A stretch of 64,000 nucleotides of DNA from Antedon mediterranea (GCF_964355755.1 NC_092672.1:28144501-28208500); one strand, 5' to 3'. Shown: positions 34,742 through 46,860, counted from the first letter of the stretch. The notes: a model not told the origin generated them from the sequence alone. Numbers and translations are program-made.

Positions 34742-34960
34742 CAATGCTGTGGGTATCAATGGCTGGATCTCAATAGTGATACAAAATAAAATAAGCACTG
34801 AAAAAATGACAATGCAGTGGGTAGGCATAAGTAGCTGGATCTCAATGGAGATACAAAATATAAAAGAAAGCAAAAAGCTAAAAACGATAAAGTAAAAACA
34901 TTTAATTTGCAGAGCTTTTGGGTAACACTATAGCCCTTCATCAGTGCATATTAATTTATA
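34732..34960 (-). mobile_element. Probable Penelope-like element 3' end with 66-bp internal duplication
   Basis: On the minus strand CACTGATGAAGGGCTATAG, then TGTTACCCAAAAGCTCTGCA, leads into a segment with TTGTATCTCCATTGAGATCC repeated as TTGTATCACTATTGAGATCC about 66 bp later, each followed by ACCCAC...GCATTG. The 'tgatgaaggg...' text and repeated 'gagatccag' blocks are typical of Penelope-like 3' regions. The minus ORF 34756-34941 is built from these repeats. Confidence 0.5.
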
Positions 34961-35044
34961 TCTTTCCATTAGGTTTATTTGTACATAAATTGAATTGAAC
35001 AATCATTTCTAACATTCATAACCATACGATACACATTAAATCTT

Positions 35045-35272
35045 CTATTTTAGAAAAAAAAGAGTAACCGCTAAGCCAAATACTTTGATAATCAAATTGA
35101 TACTCCACCAACTAACTTGGTATAAGTCGTTAATGTTGAGGATATAACAGAGCAATTCCGACGCCACGGTGTTGTCGCGGCTAATTAAATCTGCAAAATC
35201 AAGCGGAATTTTTATGCGAAAACCCACAATTAATGAACTTATTAACGTAAATTTATATTGAATGATGAACAA
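35045..35272 (-). CDS. ORF of 75 codons, unrecognised
   Basis: A minus-strand frame with two hydrophobic stretches: near the start (FTLISSLIVGF) and at the end (LIIKVFGLAVTLFFL). Between them is a polar middle (LDFADLISRDNTVASELL). Codon choice in the middle (CGC GAC, GCG TCG) is unusual for the local AT-rich background and would favour coding. No family recognised, and no splice sites were established. Confidence 0.25.
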   Translation of the reverse strand: MFIIQYKFTLISSLIVGFRIKIPLDFADLISRDNTVASELLCYILNINDLYQVSWWSINLIIKVFGLAVTLFFLK

Positions 35273-35445
35273 AATTTGAAAGTGATACGTGTGATTAACG
35301 ATTGAAAATATCTACGGTATAGAGAAGGATCATTGACCGTACGGGCATTTAATAGTCGTTTTTATCATCATGTGAACAAATGGTATAATAAAAGTATGTG
35401 TTATACGTTTTACTAAAATTTAATTTTGTTCCGTTAATATGTTTT

Positions 35446-35762
35446 GGGTATTTTATATAGAAATCCTAAAATTATTTTGTCTTCTGGGTATTTTATATAG
35501 AAATCTTATAATTATTTGGTCTTTTGGGTATTTTATATAGAAATCTTATAATTTTTTTACTTTTGGGTATTTTAGGCCTATATAGAATTCTTATAATTAT
35601 TTTGACTTTTTTTATATAGAAATGTTATAATTATTTTGACTTTTGGGTATTTTATAAAGAAATGTTATAATTATTTTTAATTGTTGGTATTTTATATCGA
35701 AATCTTATAAATATTTTTACTTTTGGGTATATATATAGAAATCTTATAATTATTTTTACTTT
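35446..35762. repeat. 40-bp minisatellite (about 8 copies)
   Basis: Units read GGGTATTTTATATAGAAATC, TTATAATTATTTTGACTTTT with a 40-bp period. The copies are imperfect, and one carries TAGGCC in place of TAT. The ORF at 35652-35834 (minus) is translated from it. Confidence 0.88.
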
Positions 35763-36290
35763 GACTGTGTATCTAATTATTAATGTTAAAAACATATTTA
35801 TTAATAAAGTAAACAGAAATAAATTATTTTCCAAACAAGTTGTTCATAGCTGTTGTTTATACAACCCTTTAAACTCGCATTGTTACCTGAGATCGATTAA
35901 AATCGAGTAAAATTATAATTATTCTGTGGTTTTTCCTACTTTATTGTTATTCGTTCTCGCTTTTTGTCCATTCTTTTGCGAAAGTTTTAAACAAGTGCTT
36001 TTATTTCAATTGTTACAATGGAGACTATAGAAATAATTTTTTAAGCTTATAGATCGTTTAATACTTTACCATATGTATTGTGTTTACCTTTCTAATCTGA
36101 TGTTAAAGATTGTTGATGGGATGAATTGTTTACGATCTCTACACGCGTATAAAAAAACATATTTAATCCCACAGGTGCCGTCCACTTCACTTACGAACTT
36201 TATACCAATTTTACCCATAACAAAAAATAAGACATTTTGTATGACTCACACGCGCGCGCGATCCGTTCTTCATCTTCATGCGAACCTAAA
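35763..36290. other. Unassigned AT-rich DNA
   Basis: No supported gene. The ORF 36073-36333 (plus) crosses into the neighbouring MITE and is not recognisable. Confidence 0.4.
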
Positions 36291-36438
36291 AAGCTTTGTC
36301 TACACTATCAAACTTTATGCCAACAAAATGTGATGTGCCCATATATGGACATGATGACGTCATATCACTACCATATTTGGGCATATCAGTACCATGTTTG
36401 GGCACATCACACTAGTTCGATAGTGTAGACAGCGCTTA
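36291..36438. mobile_element. MITE, 'TGTCTACACTAT' family, copy 1
   Basis: Inverted ends AAGCTTTGTCTACACTATCA and ATAGTGTAGACAGCGCTT. The interior has GATGTGCCCATATATGG and TTTGGGCACATCAC inverted around ATGACGTCAT. The same plan is present at 55221-55371. Confidence 0.8.
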
Positions 36439-37922
36439 ACGCATGATATAGTAACGTGTTGTATAACCAGTATTCTATTCCAAAATGTTGTATTTTAAAC
36501 ACCATTTAGAGAAAATGCCAACGCATGCTCAGTAAACAATATTTTTTTAACGTGCGGATTTTAGTCAGAAAGAATACGAAAATGCGCGCGCAAAATGGAC
36601 TCTATTAGTGTAGGACTACCAATAGTTATTTTGACTATAATCATCATCATGCATAAATAGTATGTTTTATGTTACGTGACGTGTAATGTGTGAAGTCATG
36701 CAACGAGATCATAGCAGCACATCTACGTGTAGACAGTGGGACAGCCAGTCGACAAATCGTGTCAAATTTCGACTCGGAGAGGGCGCCCTACTTTTCTAAT
36801 TTAGTTCAAAATTGCTAAATTTTAGGGTGTTGGAAAAACACAATATTTGTAAATTTAGCTGATTATCGGAAAAATATTGTTAGTGAAATAAATTCATAAA
36901 TGGTTTTAATATATTGTCATGTAAAATTAAATGTATTTGAACAAAACGATAATCTGTAATTTAACGGCAAAATCAACCAATGTCTTTTTTCCGAAATTGT
37001 ACCCTAGAAAATCGTTAAAATAAAATATTTAGAAAAATTGAACAGTCCTGAATTTAAAATCCCTGTTAGAAAAATTAATAATCTACAGAATACGATATTA
37101 AGATACAAAATTCGGTGGTTGGGATGCAGCTCCGACTATTCAAACTAAAGGTACCACTATTTGTTCCATCGAAAACTAGCGAAACCGCCATTTTGTAAAC
37201 ACATCGTCATCGTGTTTATGAATTTATTTATAGCGAACGATATACGCGATGTTTATAATTGTCCGCGTATAAGAATTCATATAAATAAATACATTCCAAT
37301 ACAACGTATATTATTACTTGTTTATTTATCACAGTATACATTTTAGTTGAGGAATATTTATCATAACTATTATAATAGCTTTTATACGAGTCCGAGGCCT
37401 AGCCCTATTAGCGAGCGATTGTTCCAGGGGCGGAAAGTCACTTAGTGACGTTGTGATCGAGCGCGTCGGGCCTAGCTAATATTAATAATATGACCTGAAA
37501 TAAGCAGCTAACAAGAACTGTTATATACTTGCTTACAATTGTTTTGTTATTGATGAACAAACAAGCAATTAGATTGAATAACAAATTATTTATTCATTTT
37601 TTTTGGGTAAAAACATGTACAAACTAGTACTGTATAATATAAATTAATAGTAATATTAAAATACAGTATTAATAAAATATAAAATAGGCCTAACATACAA
37701 TAAATATTCAATTTTTAAGGTCTACCACATGACAATAACATAATTTACAGAGTATAGTGTAGTAGGTTTGCATTCAACATAAATATTTGTATTGTAATTC
37801 ATCTAAATCCTCTGCAACATACATATATTTGTAATTCAACATTTTGTTTTAAATAATTAAATTATAGTTTGGGTATGACAATGTTGGTAGGTACCGGTGT
37901 CATCTTTTTATCCACTTCACTC
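36439..37922. other. Unassigned AT-rich DNA
   Basis: No supported gene on the plus strand. GGGATGCAGCTCCGACTATT at about 37120-37139 recurs, with one difference, at about 38471-38490. An AATAAA on the minus strand (37589-37594) could end the transcript of the short spliced ORF at 37923-38410. Confidence 0.4.
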
Positions 37923-38410
37923 TCAGTTTGAAGTCACAAAGACAAAGAACTCTGCATCATCAACGATTCCTGAAAATAAATATTATTTTAAAAAAAAATG
38001 TTAATGTCAAATGGAAGCTGTATTTTATTAATTAATTATTACAGTATTTGCTATTATTATTTATATAATCTAGGCCTACTAGTAACCTAGCTAGGCATCT
38101 ATTGAGCCTAATAAATCAAATAATAAATGAAAAATTAAATAATAATATTAATACTGATTGAAAAAAAGTATTTTTTGGGGGGGATCAGATCACCAGGCCA
38201 GGCCGGCCAGGACCAATGATACTCGTAATCAGTACAACTTAACGACTATCGGATCAGCATCAACACAGTGTACAACACACGTCTCGCTATCGCCTATACT
38301 GACACACGTGTCTCGCGTTGCCGAAACCACGCTCACAGCTAGAAAATGTACCTACCTTTCGAGGCCTGAGAATACACCAACAAATTTTGAACAGGATAGA
38401 AATATATCAT
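37923..38410 (-). CDS. Candidate two-exon short ORF (33 residues), unrecognised
   Basis: On the minus strand an ATG at 38410-38408, after an in-frame stop, opens exon 1 (38356-38410), which ends AAAG at a strong donor (GTAGGT). A 386-bp intron closes with a strong acceptor (TTTATTTTCAG), and exon 2 (37923-37969) continues in frame to TGA. The peptide begins MIYFYPVQNLLVYSQ and ends DDAEFFVFVTSN. The acceptor and the exon 2 frame look real; the assignment of exon 1 is less sure, and exon 2 might belong to a longer protein with other upstream exons. It could also be a non-coding transcript. Function unknown. Confidence 0.3.
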
Positions 38411-38580
38411 ACTCGATTAAACTAATATTATTCTTGATAAAACAATTGATTATAATCTTTTTAATTTGTTGGGATGCACCTCCGACTATTCAGAAAATGG
38501 ACAACAAAACAGTAGTCAAATCGTACCACATTTATAAATTTCACGAGTCCCGACTTCAGTCGCCGAATGTATTGTATTAG
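38158..38580 (+). CDS. ORF of 140 codons, doubtful
   Basis: The longest non-repeat plus-strand frame of the middle region. It opens at a TTG rather than an ATG and has no recognisable domain. It is Thr/Ser-rich in its first half and hydrophobic around IKLILFLIKQLIIIFLI. It lies antisense to the candidate spliced ORF at 37923-38410. I regard it as more likely chance than gene. Confidence 0.12.
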   Translation: MKKSIFWGGSDHQARPARTNDTRNQYNLTTIGSASTQCTTHVSLSPILTHVSRVAETTLTARKCTYLSRPENTPTNFEQDRNISYSIKLILFLIKQLIIIFLICWDAPPTIQKMDNKTVVKSYHIYKFHESRLQSPNVLY

Positions 38581-39849
38581 CTTCGGTTTCTTTGAAGGAA
38601 ACCGATTGGTTATTCAATTATACTTATTAGGAAATGATTTTACCATAATAGGTAATGTTGGGCGGTTCTTAAATATTCATGAGAGCTTAAAATAAAACAG
38701 CACTTATTTGCTAGGCGACGAAAAATCGTGGTTTCAGTTTTCAACGATAGGTGGCGCTTCAAAATCGTCAATGCGGAAGTAAGTCGATTTTACACGATTT
38801 AACGGTCAAAACGCGAAGTGGCTTTCCCACTGTAGATGCTTTACTATAATACGGTAGCAATGTTCTTATTATTTCTCATACAAATTCAATTAAATTTTTT
38901 TTCTGATTTTTCTCTTTTTTTACAGCTATTAATTTATTTCTAATTTATTCCAGCCCTTTGTTACACATTTTTCGTCCATTTCAACCAAAATTTAAAAAAA
39001 AACATAGGCGTGTGACACTGTGCTGATCTTAACGCATTGATGCAAGTGCAGCAGTAGCCTACCGTCAGGGGCAGACTATTATAAAATTCCAAAACTGGTG
39101 ATAGAGGTGCATGTGAGTTGCTTCTAATCTAACCTTCTTTATGTGCAGAACAAATCGACTCTCTCCATTTATCAAGGACCAGCGATGTTTTAGGCCTACA
39201 TCCCGACGCAAAACCAGACATACGTTTCCGCATGTTACAATTTTAGTATTTGTTGGGCCTACACAGCATTGGTTTAGCCTGAAATTGAACCCTATTTTGC
39301 CAGATGTAAGTTACAACTCATGGCCCAAAAAGTTAAACGGATACGGTTTTCCGGTGGAATTACACAATCAATCGAATATAGGGTGTTAAATCTACCCCAA
39401 AATTCCGCTCATAGCCAAATTGGTTTTGAACAACTTCCGTAGTTCGTGCGTAGTTTTTTCTATAACATTACATTAGCTGCCGTAATCATCGCTTGAATTG
39501 GGCTCAATTCCCACACTACAGGGAAACATAATCATACTCATCGCCCATCAGCGTTGAGCGCAGTTTTCAATATCGTTAGCAACCATAGACCAATATGGCA
39601 CCGTTAACACCATATTATTTACTTTAGACCTGTATTTTTACAATGCGAACTGCGCTCTGCACAATAATCATCTATGCATTGAGACAGTGAGATAGCGATA
39701 TGATTTATGTATGTTACGTGTGATTGCCATGAGCAAAAGGAAAAGTTTCCTATCAAAAGTAAGTGATAAAATATTAGACGTACGTAACTCAATCATGAGG
39801 CCACAGTACACGATTAATTGAATTAAACATTCAGTCATAGTCACTTTCT

Positions 39850-39952
39850 AATGACACCAGTCAATGGTCACTCCACAATAATATCAGTAAATGGTCACTC
39901 TACAATCATATCAATCAATGGTCACTCCACAATCAGTCAATGGTCACTAATG
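39850..39952. repeat. Short tandem repeat, about 28 bp x 4
   Basis: CAGTCAATGGTCACTCCACAA with variants (AGTAAATGGTCACTCTACAA, ATCAATGGTCACTCCACAA) repeats four times with slightly variable spacing. Confidence 0.75.
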
Positions 39953-40974
39953 CTCGGTTGAATATTTGTACATGCAGTTGTAGACCCCTACATATTATAT
40001 TTATTTCCGGTTAGGGCGCCATCAGCTTATATGGTGGTCAGCCGATTACAGGTAGATCGCTTAAGCTTCGGTTCGTGTGATCATTCAACTCTATTAAAAT
40101 GATTGTATCTGAAGTGATTCTTATTCATGCCACACGTGTTTTTCCAAACACTTTATTGTCACTGAATAGCCTATGGTTTGTTGTGTAGAAGATTCCCACG
40201 CTTCGTGTCTTGGGAATACTTGTTCGTCTGGTCATACGCGTAATTTGCCAACTAGAGGGTCTTGGAAACGGAAGAAAAGGTCGCTTCCTAGGGCTTAATT
40301 CTGTCTGTTTAGTGGAAGTGTTTCAGTTAATAAGCCGCCCTTGAGGATATACTTGGCAGATGGGGGGTCTGGCATTTAGCGGATTCAATCGTAGAATTAA
40401 AACATTTGATTGGTTAGTAGTTACCGCACACTTTTGACAGACAATATTATGTAATAATAGCACACGCGCGTTAAAGTGTACTACCGCACGCCAGGGAGAC
40501 GATACGTCGGCCAACAAGGTCTTTCATAACAGAGTTACGTAATGGAGTTTAAAAATCCAGTAACGTGAACCATTATAACTTTCACAACTACAGCACCATA
40601 ATAAATGCATCTCTGGTGTCGTCACCATAGCATACACACTCATATGAAAGGGAAGCTACGTCTTTAAAATGCCGTATTTTTAATATAAAATAATTATAAA
40701 CATTTACAACAGCATTGATAAAAACTTAAACTTTGGGCCACTCAGTGGGGCGCACTCTTTTAAGGAAGCAGGGAGCACTTTCATTTGAAACGTATATCGC
40801 TGAAAAAATATGTTTTAACACTACAGTCAGGGGAAACGAATTTGAAGTTTTATGAAGGTGTCTCCTTAAATAACAGTACCTGTACTTATACTGTACCGCC
40901 ATATTGTCTCTGTAAAACATCACGTTAACATTATTTTATAGATAGTTTAATGGTAGAACCTCAATTAATCTTTT

Positions 40975-41100
40975 AGGATTGATTCCCACTTAGGTAGAGC
41001 AACGCAATGAGGTAGGTAGGCGCTTGTGGTTTGTCAAATTACTTGCGTTTGCTTAGGCCTAAAGCTTGGTTTCCATTAGGAGTGACGCAACGCAACGAAT
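40975..41100. mobile_element. Decayed 'AACGCAAG' MITE fragments
   Basis: TTCCCACTTAGGTAGAGCAA, CGCAATG near 40982-41008 and AAGCTTGGTTTCCATTAGGA, GTGACGCAACGCAACG at 41064-41099 match the ends of the family at 15679-15859, but the paired arms are incomplete. Confidence 0.5.
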
Positions 41101-41256
41101 CGAACATTTCTTTTCAGAACTTTGATCGATTGCGCTTTATTCTAAAAATTAAATGGAATTATAAATACGCATGCACATTCTGACGCTTTCGAGTTGCCGC
41201 GCTAGGCATGTCGGTAAAAACGGATTTCTACAAACTGCATTTTTATATAATTTTCT

Positions 41257-41417
41257 ACAAAAAAATACTATCATTAGATAGACAACCAAGACTAGTGACA
41301 ATTCATAAGATGGGTTAGTGGGAAACCAGGACGAGCCACAACCAAGGCTGGTGACAATTCACAAGATGGGCTAGTGAGAAACCAGGACGAACCACAACAA
41401 AAAATACTATCATTAGA
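41257..41417 (-). mobile_element. Inserted two-unit copy of the 56-bp minisatellite with 20-bp direct repeats
   Basis: CAAAAAATACTATCATTAGA occurs on both sides (about 41258-41278, with one extra A, and 41398-41417). Between them lie about 119 bp that are the reverse complement of just over two units of the array at 19094-20955 (GACAATTCATAAGATGGG, TTAGTGGGAAACCAGGACGA; then GACAATTCACAAGATGGG, CTAGTG). The direct repeat looks like a target-site duplication around an inserted piece of minisatellite DNA. Confidence 0.8.
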
Positions 41418-41534
41418 ATTAAAAGTATTAATTAAAAAACACATGTGGTTGTAAGGTTTTTTTTAATGTAATAGTTTGGTAATAATACAAATTAGGCCTA
41501 TTCAATTTCAATTGAATATATTTCCACAATATAA

Positions 41535-41636
41535 TAACATACAGGATAATATAAGTAATCATGTGGGGGAGAGTCATATAAGATGTAACATACAGGATAA
41601 TATAAGTAATCATGTGGGGGAGAGTCATATAAGATA
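41535..41636. repeat. Perfect 51-bp tandem duplication
   Basis: AACATACAGGATAATATAAG, TAATCATGTGGGGGAGAGTC, ATATAAGAT is present twice without a difference, so it is recent. The ORF at 41428-41682 (minus) contains the repeated peptide it encodes. Confidence 0.92.
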
Positions 41637-41971
41637 AAGATGTAACATTAAATACGAAAGAAAAAGACAAAAATATATACATAAACTAATAATAAATAAA
41701 AGAAAACAAAGCTAAAATTTTGTATTTAAACCATATTATCCTATTTTTACCCCAATTTGCTCGAGAAGCATAAAGTTTGAATGACAGCCATAATGTACAT
41801 TAAGGTTAATATTTGAGAGATGATAAAAGATCAATACAAATAATTATTCTATAAATATATAATTTGCTATCATTTTCATAATCATAGAAAACAAAATTCT
41901 ATAATTGTTGGATTAAAATGTACTGTCTGTTTTACAAAACAAATATAGTAGGCCTATAGGCATTACACCAA

Positions 41972-42284
41972 GGTCGTGTTCGTACGGTGGTTAAAATAAG
42001 CGCTTAATTTCACCCATGCCTCGGGTTATAAATTGAGCGTTGTTCGTACTTGAAATATTTAACCGCTTAAATGCTTAATCGACGAATCACAAACCGGAAA
42101 TTACGTTTTAAGGTCAGTTGTCTTTACAACCTACGACCCCATTTTCGCACGCTAGTTTCGTGTTGTATATTTTTTACTCGCGATCTTTCTTTACAATAAC
42201 AATTACTTGCTACCTTTTACACTGCTTATCCTTGCGACAAACCTTATGCCTCTTAACGCCGATAATCCTGGCGAAATATGCCTT
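41972..42284. mobile_element. Truncated copy of the TAT-family TIR transposon, inverted
   Basis: Starts with the terminus GGTCGTGTTCGTACGGTG and is nearly identical, base for base in reverse complement, to 6684-7004. It breaks off after CGATAATCCTGGCGAAATAT. The opposite terminus is missing, so no target duplication can be seen. Confidence 0.85.
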
Positions 42285-43123
42285 AGTTTAATTAGCAGAC
42301 ACTGATTTCTTTAAAAAAAATAAACGGTATGGCCCAGACAAACTTTTAGAAGCTCTTAGAAAAGAGTTATCGCAAAACATCATAATTATTTCATATAATT
42401 ATAATGTGAACATGAATATTTGGTACATATTTATAGCTTTTATAGCGTCCATTTCTTTCATGAAGTACATATATGTTAAATGTAAACACAAACAAAAGAA
42501 AACAACTTAAGAAAACTGCAGTATATATTTAATGTTGAAATCATTCATTGTTTTTACATTTGTTTAAACTTGAAAGTTCAGACATTTCTGATCTGAATAC
42601 TGAAAAAGCAGGCTTAACCAACATGCTTGAGTTGAATGGTGTAACCTCTCAACCATGTTGCCAAAATGCCCTTTCCCCTATCCCCTCAAGCACAAATCTA
42701 AAAACAAGATTGAAAGATATTGTCAATGTTTAAAATATAAATCATTGTTAAAAATCACATATAAAGAATGTTGTTTTTTTGCAACGTAATTACACAGTTG
42801 GCTAGACATTCGTTGAAGCGCGTTTACGCGTTCCCTTGATATTTTCTGTCCCTTCGGCAACCCAAATTGTATATAGGCCTACCGGTACATTCGCTGTTTT
42901 TTTCAAAGACCGAAAGCGTGCCGTTACCGCATACCTTTCACGCTGTCTGAATCGATGCATGTAGGCTGGCCTAATGATCGACCAGGTAATGCAATGGTTT
43001 ATTGAAAACATGAAATAATTATTATTCTACTAAACCCCTTCCATTTATTGACGCGACGTAGGTGAAGGCTCGATCAGTTTCCAAATATGTCTATTATTAC
43101 AAATTTATCTAAGGAAAAAGACT
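42285..43123. other. Unassigned DNA
   Basis: No supported gene. The ORFs at 42548-42733 (plus) and 42802-43011 (minus) are unrecognised. Confidence 0.35.
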
Positions 43124-43378
43124 TGCTTGTTTCCCACCAGGACGCAACGCAAGTGATGATTCATCGAGTTGTGTCAACTTGTGGTGTGCTTACCTCCCCA
43201 ATTGCGTTGCGTACTAGTGAAAGTTCTAGTTCCCAGACGCAACGATTTATGCGCAACGTCGTCGTAAGCGAGTTCACCAATGACAATCGACAGTTCGAAT
43301 AATCCACGTTTGTGATTGGTCAAATTTAACTTGCGTTGGGCTTATCCTTGCGTTGCGTCCTAATAGGAACAAAGCTTT
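43124..43378. mobile_element. 'AACGCAAG' MITE, rearranged copy
   Basis: Begins GCTTGTTTCCCACCAGGACG, CAACGCAAG and ends CTTGCGTTGCGTCCTAATAG, GAACAAAGCTTT. An internal second start (TAGTTCCCAGACGCAACG at 43228-43245) suggests two copies joined or one inserted into another. The centre keeps the family's CAATGACAATCGACAG / TTTGTGATTGGTCAA motif. Confidence 0.65.
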
Positions 43379-44642
43379 AACAGTGGGTATAGCTGCTGAC
43401 GAATAAACAAAAACAGTTTGACGCACACGTGCATTAAACGTGATTGAAGCGCGCGTCAATACCCTGGTAAACAAACGTGAACGTTTTCTCTGTCTGCAAC
43501 TGAATATTACGTGGATTTATATAATATTTAAGAACTCTTGTACTACACTGATAGTATAGTAGTAGGTTTAGTGTACGTTAAAGTGGCACGGTTAGGCCTA
43601 CACGGTAGTAGATGTGAAGCGTGTTTCTTCAAGCGTTTGAGTTCGCTTTACTGCCTGTTAACAACGTGTTGTTCCAACAACAACTAGGCATGCTGCCTTC
43701 GTGAAGTACTTCGATGTACACAACATGATGTCCATGATTATTTATAGTATATTAGCGTTTTTTCTCAACTTATCAACATGTTTACTTTCTTTAAGTACTT
43801 TTTAAAATTTCGTCACGTTTGTTGCAACGACAGATTCCAAACCTCTCAACAGTTTTAATAGGCCTAAGTTATTAAACTGTCTAGGGGATACAGTGTAACC
43901 GAATTGATAACAAGGGGACCAGAGTAGCCTATAAGTAGTCCAAGTGGTCAATAAGTGGCCTCAAGAACTATTTGAAGATCGTGTTTAGACTATGAAATGA
44001 ATGACAGGATACCAATTATCAAATACTTCAGAATGTCACTGATATTTACAAGCTCTTTGACTCTTATCGATCAGCCTTTACTTAATCGCGACGCAAGTAA
44101 ATATATTCTATAGGTTAGTGATTTAATTGTCCAATTTTAAACTCGTTGGCGCTAATACACTTGCCAAATCAAGATTGATTTGTTTTACTAGGTATTTAAC
44201 TATTGTTGATTATATCTATATTGGTTTTCGGAGGTGCGCTCCCTGATAAAGAATGACCGCTCATGAAAATGATTGACAAACGCAATAAGCGTTCAGTGAG
44301 AATCGCGCATCGACGGCCCAAACGGCGTTCCATAAGAAATATTACCGGTATGTTGTTTCATTCAATGCCAATTGGTTGTGATTGTTATACCTGTGCAGAC
44401 GACCCCTCTAAATTTCACAAATTGTAATGCAAAATATAGAAATTCAAATTAAGTTTCATTTCACTACTTTTAGGCCCTGGGACCAAAAAAATATGTTAAT
44501 ATGTTAAAAAATATGTTTGAAAACGAGTCACGAGTCTTCGACGGGCCTCGTGTCAATCCCTCGTGCAAGAACCATCGCGCAATCACATGTTATTTTGTAA
44601 AAAGTTCTAAAAATGTCTTCTCGGCTACAATTATCTATTATT
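43379..44642. other. Unassigned DNA
   Basis: No supported gene. ORFs are short and unrecognised. The stretch ends at the terminus of the 7.1-kb composite element. Confidence 0.4.
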
Positions 44643-44659
44643 CCCAGTGGGCACAGAAC

Positions 44660-46860
44660 ATAATTTCAACGTTGAATCAACGTTGAAATATAGTTGATTT
44701 GTTGAAATCATGTTGTCAGCGTATTTCAAACGTTGAATCAACGTTGAAATAACATTTTTTCCCTAACTATATTTTTTACGTTTATTAATAAACATTGAAT
44801 CAACGTTGAAATAACAATTTCTTTTCAATAGAATGTTTATGTTCATTTATCAATGTTAATCAAACGTTGAAATAACATCGTCTTTCTAACAAATGTTTTA
44901 CGTTAATTTATCAATGTTGATCCAACGTTGAAATAACATTGTTTTTCTAACAAATGTTTTACGTTAATTTATAAATGTTGATTCAACGTTGAAATAACAT
45001 TGTATTTTTAACTAGAAATTTACGTTAATTTATCAATGTTGATCCAACGTTAAAATAACATTGTCCTTCTAACTAGTAATTTACGTTAATTTATCAATGT
45101 TGATTTAACGTTGAAATAACATTGTCTTTCTAACTAGAAATTTACGTTAATTTATCAATGTTGATCCAACGTTGAAATAACATTGTATTTTTAACTAGAA
45201 ATTTACGTTAATTTATCAATGTTGATCCAACGTTGAAATAACCTTGTATTTTTAACTAGAAATTTACGTTAATTTATCAAAGTTGATCCAACGTTGAAAT
45301 AACATTGTATTTTTAACTAGAAATTTACGTTTTATTATCAATGTTGATGCAACGTTGAAATAACATTGTCTTTCTAACTAGAAATTTACGTTAATTTATC
45401 AATGTTGATCCAACGTTGAAATAACATTGTATTTCTAACTAGAAATTTTCATTTTATTATCAATGTTGATCCAACATTGAAATAACATTGTCTTTCTAAC
45501 TAGTAATTTAAGTTAATTTATCAATGTTGATCCAACGTTGAAATAACATTGTCTTTCTAACTAGTAATTTACGTTAATTTATCAATGTTGATCCAACGTT
45601 AAAATCACATTGTATTTTTAACTAGAAATTTACGTTAATTTATTAATGTTGATCCAACGTTGAAATAACATTGTATTTTTAACTAGTAATTTACGTTAAT
45701 TTATCAATGTTGATCCAACGTTGAAATAACATTGTATTTTTAACTAGTAATTTACGTTCATTTATCAATGTTGATCCAACGTTGAAATAACATTGTATTT
45801 TTAACTAGAAATTTACGTAAATTTATTAATGTTGATCCAACGTTGAAATAACATTGTCTTTCTAACTAGTAATTTACGTTAATTTATCAATGTTGATCCA
45901 ACGTTAAAATCACATTGTATTTTTAACTAGAAATTTACGTTAATTTATCAATGTTGATCCAACGTTGAAATAACATTGTATTTTTAACTAGTAATTTACG
46001 TTAATTTATCAATGTTGATCCAACGTTAAAATCACATTGTATTTTTAACTAGAAATTTACGTTAATTTATCAAATGTTGATCCAACGTTGAAATAACATT
46101 GTATTTTTAACTAGTAATTTACGTTTATTTATCAATGTTGATCCAACGTTGAAATAACATTGTATTTTTAACTAGTAATTTACGTTAATTTATCAATGTT
46201 GATCCAACGTTGAAATAACATTGTATTTTTAACTATAAATTTACGTTAATTTATTAATGTTGATCCAACGTTGAAATAACATTGTATTTTTAACTAGAAA
46301 TTTACGTTAATTTATTAATGTTGATCCAACGTTGAAATAACATTGTCTTTCTAACTAGTAATTTACGTTAATTTATCAATGTTGATCCAACGTTGAAATA
46401 ACATTGTATTTTTAACTAGTAATTTACGTTAATTTATCAATGTTGATAAAACGTTGAAATAACATTGTCTTTATATCTAGAAATTTACTTTAATTTATCA
46501 ATGTTGATCCAACGTTGAAATAACATTGTATTTTTAACAAGAAATTTACATTAATTTATCAATGTTGATCCAACGTTGCAATAACATTGTATTTTTAACT
46601 AGAAAGTTACGTTAATTTATCAATGTTGATCCAACGTTGAAATAACATTGTATTTCTAACTAGTAATTTACGTTAATTTATCAATGTTGATCCAACGTTG
46701 AAATAACATGGTATTTTTAACAAGAAATTTACGTTAATTTATCAATGTTGCCCCAACGTTGAAATAATATTGTCTTTCTAACTAGTAATTTACGTTAATT
46801 TATCAATGTTGATCCAACGTTGAAATAACATTGTATCTAGTACTTTTTTTCAAACAATTA
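44660..46860. repeat. 61-bp minisatellite (about 36 copies)
   Basis: Units ACGTTGAAATAACATTGTAT, TTTTAACTAGAAATTTACGT, TAATTTATCAATGTTGATCC, A. Two alternating variants (GTATTTTTAACTAG and GTCTTTCTAACTAG; GAAATTT or GTAATTT) recur in blocks, indicating expansion by multi-unit duplication. Left-edge units (44660-44890) are more diverged than those in the middle. Confidence 0.95.

Noticed and set aside
36237-36428. Plus-strand ORF with YHYHIWAYQYHVW peptide
   Set aside because: It is read from the inverted repeats of the MITE at 36291-36438.
38158-38580. A 140-codon plus-strand gene
   Set aside because: It starts at TTG, has no domain, and runs antisense to better splice signals. AT-rich DNA yields such frames by chance.
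41428-41682. Minus-strand ORF with a repeated SYMTLPHMITYIILYV peptide
   Set aside because: It is translated from the perfect 51-bp tandem duplication at 41535-41636.
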